Assembly: GCA_021775655.1 (NCBI GenBank)
Contig: JAJFHK010000427.1
Span: 1 to 5,280 of the forward strand
DNA length: 5,280 nucleotides
Reading direction: 5' to 3'
Source: Filomicrobium sp.
Lineage (GTDB): Bacteria > Pseudomonadota > Alphaproteobacteria > Rhizobiales > Hyphomicrobiaceae
Below the pieces are notes generated by a model. That model made no database searches, had not been told where the DNA came from, and was given only the letters and a program-made list of their open reading frames with translations. Below, piece after piece: positions 1 to 5,280 of the stretch (positions within the stretch are counted from its first letter, which is position 1; the number at the start of each line of letters is the position of its first letter). The translations under genes were made by a program, and so were the position numbers.

Positions 1-229
1 CTTCGACATTGATGACCTCTACAACCGCGAGGTCCGGGCTTGTCAAAACGATCTTGGCAGCCGACCAGGTGATGGCACCTGGAATCGTGACAATTTGCTC
101 GACCTCTGTGGCATAAGCGAAAGTCGCGGCGGCGATCAAAACCGCCGTCGATAGAAATGCTACAGGGCGCAGACCGAATGGCGGCTTGCGTTTGAGGATG
201 CTCTCGATACTTGGCTGTTCTTCACGCAT
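1..229 (-). CDS. HlyD-family membrane fusion (periplasmic adaptor) protein, N-terminal fragment
   Basis: Only the first 76 codons are inside the window; the gene continues off the left edge. Translation from the ATG at 229 gives a charged cytoplasmic stretch (residues 1-21, MREEQPSIESILKRK at the start). One hydrophobic segment follows (about 22-40, PVAFLSTAVLIAAATFAYA), then ATEVEQIVTIPG and a short beta-rich run ending in LAVVEVINVE. A single N-terminal membrane anchor followed by a 'V(D/E)..VTAPG'-like strand and a 'V..I.V' strand is the usual start of HlyD/type I secretion adaptors, which bridge an inner-membrane ABC exporter to an outer-membrane channel. The double glycine often present in the second strand is absent. 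An in-frame stop lies upstream of 229 and there is no earlier ATG or GTG, so the start is secure. The ribosome site is weak (GAGGGA, well upstream). It lies 155 bp downstream of the small gene at 385-675, on the same strand. An unrelated single-pass protein is the alternative. Confidence 0.6.
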   Translation of the reverse strand, partial: MREEQPSIESILKRKPPFGLRPVAFLSTAVLIAAATFAYATEVEQIVTIPGAITWSAAKIVLTSPDLAVVEVINVE

Positions 230-319
230 GGTGCCGGATGCCAGGGTTGACAGTCCCTCAAAATGAACTTGAGGAACCTGTCGAACAACAACAAATCCAA
301 TCGTACCGAGTTATTTCGA

Positions 320-345
320 GGCTCGTCAAACAGTTAGGTCGAGCC
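320..345 (-). repeat. Short inverted repeat between the small gene and the HlyD-like gene
   Basis: GGCTCG at 320-325 and CGAGCC at 340-345 form a perfect 6-bp stem with a 14-base loop. It lies about 40 bp beyond the stop of the 385-675 gene and about 90 bp before the HlyD-like start. No T-tract follows on the minus strand, so it is not a standard intrinsic terminator. It could be an RNA processing or attenuation hairpin, or chance. The rest of 230-384 shows no gene. Confidence 0.22.
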
Positions 346-384
346 GAACGCGCGTATTAGCCACGGCCAACTGAGCGGACGCCT

Positions 385-675
385 TCAGCCACCAAAGTTT
401 GGTGAACTCGCCGGCTGATCGATACTGTCGGCTTTTGCCATCTCCTGACGCATACCGTCGAGAACGTCACACAGCATTGCGAAGGCTGGCTCTGTCAAAA
501 GGAGCGTTGCCTTCGGCGCCATCGCGACTCGATTTCCTTCTTCCTCGGCAGAGCCGGAATTGCTCCCCTCCTGCGGCGGCATTGCGACGATTGAAGCAAG
601 CGTAAGGCGGAACACTCCGCCTTCGAAATGCGCATCGAGCACGCCGTCTGCAAAGAGTTCTGGTAGCAGCTGCAT
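385..675 (-). CDS. 96-residue hypothetical protein, translationally coupled to the V8-like protease
   Basis: I do not recognise this family. The protein starts MQLLPELFADGVLDAHFEGG, continues with a beta-like FRLTLASIVAM, then an acidic low-complexity linker (about residues 43-52, SNSGSAEEEG). A second hydrophobic strand (PKATLLLTEPAF) and an amphipathic helix (AMLCDVLDGMRQEMAK) follow, and the end is a disordered Ser/Pro/Gly tail. There is no signal peptide or membrane segment, so it is probably cytoplasmic. Two short strands followed by a helix after an 'LLLTEPAF' turn loosely recall DUF3467-like small proteins, but I would not assign it. The ATG at 675 was chosen because GAGGAG (693-688) lies 12 bases upstream and overlaps the protease TGA (694-692). 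An upstream ATG at 762 would lie deep in the protease gene. With only 16 bases between the genes it is surely co-transcribed with the protease. A chaperone, inhibitor or secretion partner are possible roles, all inferred from position. Confidence 0.72.
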   Translation of the reverse strand: MQLLPELFADGVLDAHFEGGVFRLTLASIVAMPPQEGSNSGSAEEEGNRVAMAPKATLLLTEPAFAMLCDVLDGMRQEMAKADSIDQPASSPNFGG

Positions 676-687
676 TTCGTATGTCGT

Positions 688-694
688 CTCCTCA
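688..694 (-). promoter_or_regulatory. Shine-Dalgarno overlapping the protease stop codon
   Basis: On the minus strand the sequence reads TGAGGAG: the protease stop TGA (694-692) shares bases with GAGGAG (693-688), the ribosome binding site of the next gene at 675. A ribosome ending the protease is therefore placed to start the small gene. The 12-base spacing to the ATG is slightly long. This decides the 675 start over the far upstream one. Confidence 0.6.
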
Positions 695-1882
695 AGACAA
701 TGCAAGCCGGGCAGACCGGATCGTCGACTGCCACTGTGACCCGGCAAGGCTGACGCCGCCAAGTTGGGCAGGGCGGCTTGCAGACAAAAGTTGGTTGGGT
801 GAGCGCAGTCCGGAGGGTGACGACGTTAGGGTCGCGGGAGATTGTCGGCGGGTTAGCGATGTGCCCGGAGCTCCAAAAGGTCCGACCGAGAGATTGTAGG
901 TATTGCCGCCTGAAGCAGCGAACTGTCTCACGTCAACGTAATAAATTCCCCGGTTGAGGAACGTAGTGATGTTGTCATTCGAGGTGCCGATATTCTGAGA
1001 GGATGTGATGAACCGTCCACTTGCGTCATAGAGATAGATATCCGCGTCCGAGCTCAGATTGGACAAAGTGATAGATGTCGTGCGGTTCGCATTGAGATGG
1101 AAGGAAAATCTGTCCTGGTTCTGGTTGGTGGAATTTACTGAACCTCCAACGGTCCGCGCGGTCGCCGCATTGCCAAGGTTGCGGTAATGCGTTCGGCTGG
1201 AATCCAGATAACGATTGTTTCTGTTCATCCAGGTGCGGATGGCGCGAAACCGGCTCGTGTTGATGTAAGCGCCCCAACTGGCTGTCGAAACCACACCGTT
1301 GACGAACCTGCTGGTCCTGCCATTCCGCCTGAGTATCTGATATATGCCGCCGCCACTGCTGCCGCTTGAAATTCCTAGCCCTGCGATATTCAGATAATTC
1401 CGCGTTGGATCAGTTCCCACATTTGCAAAGCTATACGTCTGACGAAGGTCATCGAAGCTGATAGCCCTGTGACTAGGATAATGGATTAAATTCCGGGAGA
1501 ACGTCCCCGACGCGTTCGAGCGAACGCCAAGCCAGCCGGTCGTCCTCCCAATCGGGTTATCCAGGCCGATGACGGCGAGGTCGCTTCCCGAGGCCCTCGG
1601 CGTCAAATTCCCATTAGAAGTGAACGGAATTCTGTAGTAATTCCAAACGGCAGCGTTAACGATGCTGAAACGCGTATTACGACGGGCTTGACCAGGAGCG
1701 ACACCAATGGAAACCGCCGTTTTATTGGGGTCGTAGATGACATGCGCCGCGGTGAGGACATCGTTTACCCCAACCATAGTGCCACTACCGCGCGACAACG
1801 AGCCGTCACTCCAACGTACGTAGATGCTGACGGCAGTACGGTATGGAAAGGCAGCAGTATTGCGAACCAGTCTGCTTGGCAT
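692..1882 (-). CDS. V8/trypsin-like serine protease with C-terminal PPC domain, no signal peptide
   Basis: This is a 396-residue serine endopeptidase of the chymotrypsin fold, most like the V8/glutamyl-endopeptidase branch. The triad is visible: His47 in LTAAHVIY, Asp101 in GSDLAVIGL, and Ser176 in SGSSGGGI (GSSGG in place of the common GDSGG/GNSGG). The protease domain covers about residues 10-222. Residues about 253-336 form a beta domain with SDADIYLYDASG and RGIYYVDVR, typical of bacterial pre-peptidase C-terminal (PPC) domains. The last 60 residues are Ser/Pro/Leu-rich. The ATG at 1882 has a strong site, GGGAGG with 8-base spacing, and an in-frame TGA lies 30 bases upstream, so no longer start exists. 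The N-terminus (MPSRLVRNTAAFPYRTAVSI) is not a Sec signal. Also absent is any obvious propeptide. PPC proteases are normally exported, so either a non-Sec route (the HlyD-like gene lies downstream) or cytoplasmic action must apply. The small gene at 675 follows after 16 bases. Confidence 0.9.
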   Translation of the reverse strand: MPSRLVRNTAAFPYRTAVSIYVRWSDGSLSRGSGTMVGVNDVLTAAHVIYDPNKTAVSIGVAPGQARRNTRFSIVNAAVWNYYRIPFTSNGNLTPRASGSDLAVIGLDNPIGRTTGWLGVRSNASGTFSRNLIHYPSHRAISFDDLRQTYSFANVGTDPTRNYLNIAGLGISSGSSGGGIYQILRRNGRTSRFVNGVVSTASWGAYINTSRFRAIRTWMNRNNRYLDSSRTHYRNLGNAATARTVGGSVNSTNQNQDRFSFHLNANRTTSITLSNLSSDADIYLYDASGRFITSSQNIGTSNDNITTFLNRGIYYVDVRQFAASGGNTYNLSVGPFGAPGTSLTRRQSPATLTSSPSGLRSPNQLLSASRPAQLGGVSLAGSQWQSTIRSARLALS

Positions 1883-1890
1883 TTCAACGA

Positions 1891-1896
1891 CCTCCC
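1891..1896 (-). promoter_or_regulatory. Strong Shine-Dalgarno of the V8-like protease
   Basis: GGGAGG on the minus strand, 8 bases from the ATG at 1882, is close to consensus. With the in-frame stop just upstream it fixes the protein start and the absence of a signal peptide. Confidence 0.75.
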
Positions 1897-2237
1897 GAGA
1901 TGAAAAGCATTCTCAAGGTCTAAGATGCGGTGAAGCGCTCCATACGTTTCGGCCGTTCCACCCACACCCGACGCGAAATTGAACCCCATAAAAAAAATCT
2001 TTGTGAAGCCTAACCCAACCGCTTCGGGCGAGCAAGTCGCACGGTATGCGAACGATGCCGCCAAGGGCTGATATAATTGGCCGTTTCGCGGACTGAGCTC
2101 CTATAGAAGTATGACCTGCTGGCCTTTGCGATGCACGCATCTATTTGCTGCCACGACCAGCACTTCACCAGTTCAAGAGTGATCTAGCGCAAGATTGCCC
2201 AACTGACGGGGTTTTCTGCGTCCGCTCCGGTGACCGC

Positions 2238-2390
2238 CTATGGATGCCAATTTGCACGCGGCCGTCTGGCTGATAGCGATAGTAGTGGCGCAAAGTCTCG
2301 GATATTGCCCGGCCCGGGATCGATAAGCGGATCATACCGCCGATGAAATTTCGCTTTTGGCATCTGTGCCGGACTAGCCTGTGCCGGCAT
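2238..2390 (-). CDS. Possible 50-residue small ORF in the gap (doubtful)
   Basis: An ATG at 2390, preceded by GAGG with 7-base spacing, opens a 50-codon frame ending in TAG at 2238. The product begins MPAQASPAQMPKAKFHRRYD and is Pro/Arg-rich, with no signal peptide or known motif. The first residues repeat PAQ with a five-codon period, matching a 15-bp direct repeat in the DNA. An overlapping frame (2335-2165, 56 residues, including LRHYYRYQPDGRVQIGIHRR) looks equally protein-like but has a poor ribosome site. At most one is real. Both may be remnants of a decayed gene or chance openings. No function is proposed. Confidence 0.18.
   Translation of the reverse strand: MPAQASPAQMPKAKFHRRYDPLIDPGPGNIRDFAPLLSLSARRPRANWHP
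2364..2387. repeat. Direct repeat CTGTGCCGG, two copies, 15-bp period
   Basis: CTGTGCCGG occurs at 2364-2372 and again at 2379-2387, separated by six bases (ACTAGC). The second copy runs into the palindrome TGCCGGCA. The 15-bp period equals five codons, which fits slippage in a coding frame (PAQ..PAQ), but a paired protein binding site is also possible. Confidence 0.35.
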
Positions 2391-2443
2391 TGGGGTTCCT
2401 CGCTAACTCGCGAAATTCATACGCCGCTTGAAGACATCGGCAA

Positions 2444-2464
2444 GAAAAGTCGGTTCCTGACCGA
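2444..2464 (-). terminator. Weak candidate intrinsic terminator after the phosphoesterase
   Basis: On the minus strand TCGGT (2464-2460), loop CAGGA, then ACCGA (2454-2450) make a 5-bp stem with a 5-base loop, followed at once by CTTTTC. It lies 26 bases past the TGA at 2490, a normal place for a terminator. The stem is short and the T-tract has only four in a row, so read-through towards the V8-like protease is possible. Confidence 0.32.
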
Positions 2465-2489
2465 AAACTGTGCTGTAGGTCGGAGGTGA

Positions 2490-4244
2490 TCATTCAATGC
2501 TGCTGTCCGCAATCCAGTCGGCGACGGGACGGAAGTTCGAGCGTCGATCAATAAGCCCGTGTCTAGGACAGTAACCGCGGTCGATATCTTCGAACGTATC
2601 ACATTGGACTTCGACATTCTCAAAACGCGCGGCTGCTTGTAGGGCTAGAGCAAGCTGTCGTTTGATTGCGTCATCGTCGAAGTTTGGTTGAGCCGGGTTG
2701 CGGTCCGCGAACCGAACCGCAGCCGTCAACCGCATGCCAGCTTGCTGCAGTCGTGGGGCCAGGTCGGAGATAATTTCCAACGGGTCGTCATCCATATTGA
2801 TTTGAAACGTAAGCCGCAATTGGCGCTCGGCTAAGGCGATCTTCAATGCAGCTGTAATTACTTCTTTGCTGTCCTGCCACAGAAACCCCGTGCTGACGTT
2901 ATGGGCGAAAACACTTTCCGGTCTATGATCCTCTGCCGACGACGTCGATTTGCTTATTGTTATTGGCACGTCCCAGGTTGCGGCGAAGTCTGCGATCTTA
3001 TGGGCAACATCTTCGATTGTCTTGCTCGAACTGACAACTTCGAGACCGGCCAGCAATTCTTTGTGCCGGGCGAGAGTTTCGAACGCTCGGGCGTCCGGCA
3101 TGCCAAGGCTGAAAAAAGAAAACTTGATGCCCGCCGACGCAAAATCGAGAATGCGGCGATAGCTCTCAGGATCAATTATGTCCCGCAGGGGCGTCCGCAC
3201 GGTGCATATCCCAAGTTGCCAGAGCCGCAGCAGGGGATAGTCATTTCGAGCACGTTTCCGGCTGAACTCTTCCATCGGACCACTGTAGGGAAGCACGGAC
3301 GAGGCAAACCAAGCGTGCCGCAGGTGCGGAATAAGCGGCGTTACAATAAGCTGAGTCTGCTTGATGTCTGGTTTCTCGCCGGGATCGATTTCACGACCGT
3401 GCGTTGGCGCGAATCTTAAGCGGTGCCCATTGTCCAATACATCAAGCAGCGTGATACCGAACTTACCGGTATCATCCCGGCCGAATTCATTTGCAGGCGT
3501 GCCCCGATAGAGCTCCGAATAGTCCTGGCGCGTAAAGCTCGTCGGCGGCAGACAATAGAGTTTTACGCCGTGGTAGCGATTGAAGAAAAATTGATGAGCG
3601 TGACCGGAGAAGATCGCTTCCACGTCGTTGTCTGCGGCGAGGTCCAATAGCCAAGACCGGCCGGGCTCTGCATAATTGTCGTAATGCTCGTCCTCGTCGG
3701 CGCGATCGATGAAGGGTGGGTAGTGCGAGAATAGAAATATCCGCTTGCCGTTCGCATTTTGCAGTGTCTGTTCCAGCCATTCCTTTTGCTGCTGGTCGGC
3801 AGGGTCGCCAGTGTTGACGAGGGACGAATTCATCGTGACAAAACATAAGCCGTCATGCTCGAAGGTCGTCCAGGAAGGACCGAACTCGGCTTCGTATGCT
3901 TCGCGGTTCTTTTCCGTGACGGGTCCGGCAGGCGAGGCAAGTCCGGGTTTGTCGCCAATGTCATGGTTGCCCGGTACGAAGTGCAACTTGGGTTGCAATG
4001 GGGAAAAGACGCGATGCGCCTCCTGGCAGGCGGGTGCAAAGGCGGGTAACTCGGGAAGCGGATGCACGACGTCTCCCAGATGCACAGTGAATTCCCGCTT
4101 GTGGGCCAGGACGACTTCGACCGCATAGCGCGCTCGACCGTTCGCGCGATTGTTGACCGGAAATGGTGATGACTGGTCACCTTCCGGTGCACGCAAATGA
4201 GTATCTGTAATAATTGCGACCGTAAAACGCGGCTCTTCTTGCAT
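2490..4244 (-). CDS. Calcineurin-like metallophosphoesterase fused to a C-terminal TIM-barrel-like domain
   Basis: This 584-residue protein has a clear two-metal phosphoesterase domain in its first 280 residues. The motifs are D14-x-H16 (IITDTHL), G57-D58 (HLGDVVH), G92-N-H-D95 (VPGNHDIGD), H174 (FSHYPPF) and G214-H-A-H217 (FSGHAHQF). All metal-ligand motifs are present, so it should be active. The substrate is unknown; cyclic nucleotides, phosphoproteins, phospholipids and other phosphoesters are all handled by this family. Residues about 295-580 repeat a strand/helix pattern (LGICTVRTP, IKFSFFSLG, LEVVSSS, VPITISKS, LTFQINMDDDP, RLTAAVRFADRNP, VEVQCDTFEDIDRGY), consistent with a TIM barrel of glycosidase or isomerase type. 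The last part, DRGYCPRHGLIDRRSNFRP, looks like a conserved end motif. No signal peptide or membrane segment is seen, so it is cytoplasmic. The ATG at 4244 follows AGGGA with 8-base spacing. It diverges from the HtrA-like gene. The family call is firm; the fusion's role is unknown. Confidence 0.9.
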   Translation of the reverse strand: MQEEPRFTVAIITDTHLRAPEGDQSSPFPVNNRANGRARYAVEVVLAHKREFTVHLGDVVHPLPELPAFAPACQEAHRVFSPLQPKLHFVPGNHDIGDKPGLASPAGPVTEKNREAYEAEFGPSWTTFEHDGLCFVTMNSSLVNTGDPADQQQKEWLEQTLQNANGKRIFLFSHYPPFIDRADEDEHYDNYAEPGRSWLLDLAADNDVEAIFSGHAHQFFFNRYHGVKLYCLPPTSFTRQDYSELYRGTPANEFGRDDTGKFGITLLDVLDNGHRLRFAPTHGREIDPGEKPDIKQTQLIVTPLIPHLRHAWFASSVLPYSGPMEEFSRKRARNDYPLLRLWQLGICTVRTPLRDIIDPESYRRILDFASAGIKFSFFSLGMPDARAFETLARHKELLAGLEVVSSSKTIEDVAHKIADFAATWDVPITISKSTSSAEDHRPESVFAHNVSTGFLWQDSKEVITAALKIALAERQLRLTFQINMDDDPLEIISDLAPRLQQAGMRLTAAVRFADRNPAQPNFDDDAIKRQLALALQAAARFENVEVQCDTFEDIDRGYCPRHGLIDRRSNFRPVADWIADSSIE

Positions 4245-4380
4245 TCAAAATTTCCCTGCTGTCACATCAAAGAATAGGCACTGTTCACGGTCCTATTGGG
4301 CTAGTATTGCCGAAAAGGCGAGCTGTAGCGAATGCACAGTTTAGACTGAACGCAATGACAAGGGATGTGAGTACATAACC
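4245..4380. promoter_or_regulatory. Divergent promoter region between phosphoesterase and HtrA-like gene
   Basis: The two flanking genes point away from each other, so promoters for both must lie here or, for the plus strand, up to 4517. Candidate -10 boxes are TATTCT on the minus strand (4276-4271), 26 bases from the phosphoesterase ATG, and TAGTAT on the plus strand (4302-4307). Neither has a good -35 at normal spacing. An imperfect 13-bp dyad, GTTTAGACTGAAC (4339-4351), could be an operator. Positions of individual elements are guesses; only the divergent layout is firm. Confidence 0.35.
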
Positions 4381-4521
4381 ATGGAGGCACTTGTAGTGAG
4401 CTTTACCCTCTTGTCCGTCGTCACTACGGGTGCAGATTTTGCTTTCAATGCGGCAAGACTCTCGACCGACGACGACAACTCCAGCAGCTGCAGCGTGTGG
4501 CTCGTAGGCATTGATCTATGA
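4381..4521 (+). CDS. Possible 46-residue leader peptide overlapping the HtrA-like start
   Basis: An ATG at 4381 opens 46 codons ending in TGA at 4519-4521. That stop overlaps the ATG of the downstream protease as ATGA, the classic arrangement for translational coupling. The product begins MEALVVSFTLLSVVTTGADF, which is hydrophobic, then has NAARLSTDDDNSSSCSVW. It looks like a short membrane or exported peptide, or simply a coupling leader. No family is recognised. The upstream ribosome site is poor (TGAG about 9 bases away). A minus-strand frame is also open across this stretch, so openness alone proves little; the 4-base overlap is the main support. Confidence 0.33.
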   Translation: MEALVVSFTLLSVVTTGADFAFNAARLSTDDDNSSSCSVWLVGIDL

Positions 4522-5280
4522 TAGCTACGAAACCGAGCGCGCACTTTGTCTGCCTCGCCCTTTCCTTGTGTCACGCGTACTCCGCAGTTGCCCTTGCTCC
4601 AGATGAGCCACAACTAGCCGCATCTTTACGCGCGGTCGTTTCAATCCTTCCAGAGTGGCCGCCCGACAAGAGGCGCACCGAAGAGCCTGAAGCAAGTGGT
4701 GTTGTGTGGCCTGATGGACGTCATGTCGTAACGGCCTATCACGTCGTCGCCAATGCACGCAGTGTTCGTCTCAAAACCTCCGATGGACAAATTATGAATG
4801 CCGATCTTGTCGGTAGTGATCCGGCCACCGATCTGGCTGTGCTGCGTGTCGACGAGACCTTGCCCGCATCCCGGCTAGCTGAGCGCATGCCCGTTCTCGG
4901 ACAAAGTGTTTGTGCGATTGGAAATGCGTTCGGTCTTGGGCTTTCAGTGACCTGCGGTGTGGTCTCCGCTGTGAACCGTGCGGGAGTTGGTTTCAACCCC
5001 ATCGAAGACTTCATCCAGACGGACGCCGCCGTAAATCCGGGAGCGTCGGGCGGCGCCCTGGTTGCGGGAGACGGAACGGTCGTTGGAATTCTTTCGGCGA
5101 TCTTCACGAAAAAATCCGATGCGAATATCGGGGTCAACTTTGCGGTATCAATTCCGCTGGCATCCAGAGTTGCCAGTGAGCTGATTGCAAAGGGCCGAGT
5201 CAGTCACTTCAAATCCGGTTTGCGCCTTGCACCTGCTCTTCTTCCAAAGACGGCCGATGGGGTCAAATTGCTAGCGCCTC
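4518..5280 (+). CDS. HtrA/DegP-like periplasmic serine protease, 3' truncated by window end
   Basis: The first 254 residues are present and the frame is still open at 5279. Residues 1-27 form a Sec-type signal (Lys5, a hydrophobic core FVCLALSLCHAYSAV, and a likely cut after ALA). The HtrA-type protease domain follows with His75 in VTAYHVVA, Asp105 in ATDLAVLRV, and Ser177 in VNPGASGGALV. The variants Tyr for Ala before His75 and Ala in GASGG (usually GNSGG) depart from consensus without removing the triad. IQTDAAVNPG and VNFAVSIPL are family hallmarks. From about 226 on, GRVSHFKSGLRLAP resembles the linker and first strand of a PDZ domain, so a normal length would add 80 or more residues. 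It should act in the periplasm on misfolded or specific substrates. The start at 4518 is fixed by an in-frame TGA just upstream; its ribosome site is weak (TAGG), fitting coupling to the overlapping small ORF at 4381. Confidence 0.9.
   Translation, partial: MIATKPSAHFVCLALSLCHAYSAVALAPDEPQLAASLRAVVSILPEWPPDKRRTEEPEASGVVWPDGRHVVTAYHVVANARSVRLKTSDGQIMNADLVGSDPATDLAVLRVDETLPASRLAERMPVLGQSVCAIGNAFGLGLSVTCGVVSAVNRAGVGFNPIEDFIQTDAAVNPGASGGALVAGDGTVVGILSAIFTKKSDANIGVNFAVSIPLASRVASELIAKGRVSHFKSGLRLAPALLPKTADGVKLLAP

Larger units (their letters stand above)
1883..2489. other. Roughly 600-bp gap without a confident gene
   Basis: This stretch separates the phosphoesterase stop from the protease start, both on the minus strand. 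It must contain the protease promoter unless the two genes are co-transcribed. I see no convincing -35/-10 pair. The most notable point is an 8-A run at 1990-1997 (T-run on the minus strand) about 110 bp upstream of the protease. Overlapping minus-strand frames are open for 50-75 codons across the gap. They share no recognisable domain, and only the frame at 2390-2238 has a fair ribosome site. The stretch may be a long leader, a decayed gene or spacer. No transposase motif, terminal inverted repeat or tRNA shape was found. Confidence 0.5.

Noticed and set aside
1975..2035. GAAGC/GCTTC stem followed by a T-run on the minus strand, considered as a terminator upstream of the protease
   Set aside because: The stem is only 5 bp with an 11-base loop, and seven bases separate it from the T-run, so it does not meet the form of an intrinsic terminator.
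1765..2064. 99-codon minus-strand frame overlapping the 5' end of the V8-like protease
   Set aside because: It overlaps the protease by more than 100 bp in another frame, no recognisable domain is present, and the strong ribosome site at 1891-1896 belongs to the protease frame.
2901..3419. 172-codon open frame on the plus strand inside the phosphoesterase gene
   Set aside because: It is antisense to a well-supported 584-residue protein with conserved motifs. The product is Arg/Cys-rich with no domain and no good ribosome site.
3745..4128. 127-codon plus-strand open frame opposite the phosphoesterase catalytic domain
   Set aside because: It lies opposite the GNHD and GD motif region and has Ser/Cys-rich low-quality composition, as expected of the complement of a GC-rich gene.
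4341..4613. 90-codon minus-strand frame across the small leader and the HtrA-like signal peptide
   Set aside because: No ribosome site was found before its possible starts, it overlaps the supported protease start antisense, and the composition carries no motif.
4739..5137. 132-codon minus-strand open frame opposite the HtrA-like gene
   Set aside because: The plus-strand frame has the full triad and a signal peptide; the antisense product is Pro/Thr/Arg-rich with no family features.
1..5280. Insertion sequence ends, CRISPR repeats, tRNA or riboswitch structures
   Set aside because: No long inverted repeats, regularly spaced repeats, cloverleaf pattern or known aptamer core was seen on either strand by eye.

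Overview
The window looks like an accessory stretch of a proteobacterial chromosome or large replicon. An alphaproteobacterium of the Rhizobiales type is my best guess, from the moderately high GC, the C/G-ending codons and good Shine-Dalgarno sites. No rRNA, tRNA or housekeeping marker fixes the taxon, so this is inference. I recognise no complete mobile element, CRISPR array or RNA gene.

Left part, minus strand (about 1885 down to 1). Three genes read leftwards. The first is a 396-residue V8/trypsin-like serine protease (1882-692) with an intact His-Asp-Ser triad, a C-terminal PPC-type beta domain and no signal peptide. The second is a 96-residue protein of unknown family (675-385) whose ribosome binding site overlaps the protease stop codon. 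The third is the N-terminus of an HlyD-type membrane fusion protein (229-1), cut by the window edge. The order suggests a protease exported through a type I-like machine, with a small partner protein made alongside it. That reading is inference.

Middle. A gap of about 600 bp (1883-2489) has no confident gene. It holds the protease leader, an 8-A tract, a weak 50-codon candidate ORF with a 15-bp-period repeat, and a short candidate terminator. Next comes a 584-residue minus-strand gene (4244-2490): an N-terminal calcineurin-like metallophosphoesterase with all signature motifs, followed by about 290 residues that look like a TIM-type beta/alpha barrel.

Right part, plus strand. A divergent intergenic region (4245-4380) precedes a possible 46-codon leader ORF (4381-4521). 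That ORF overlaps by ATGA the start of a secreted HtrA/DegP-like serine protease (4518 to beyond the end), with a signal peptide, complete triad and the beginning of what should be a PDZ domain.

The notable feature is the combination: two unrelated chymotrypsin-fold proteases, one apparently cytoplasmic or non-Sec-exported and one Sec-exported, flank a large metallophosphoesterase fusion and sit next to a secretion adaptor and an unknown coupled small protein. This may be a protease-centred secretion or conflict locus, but the sequence alone does not prove a single system.
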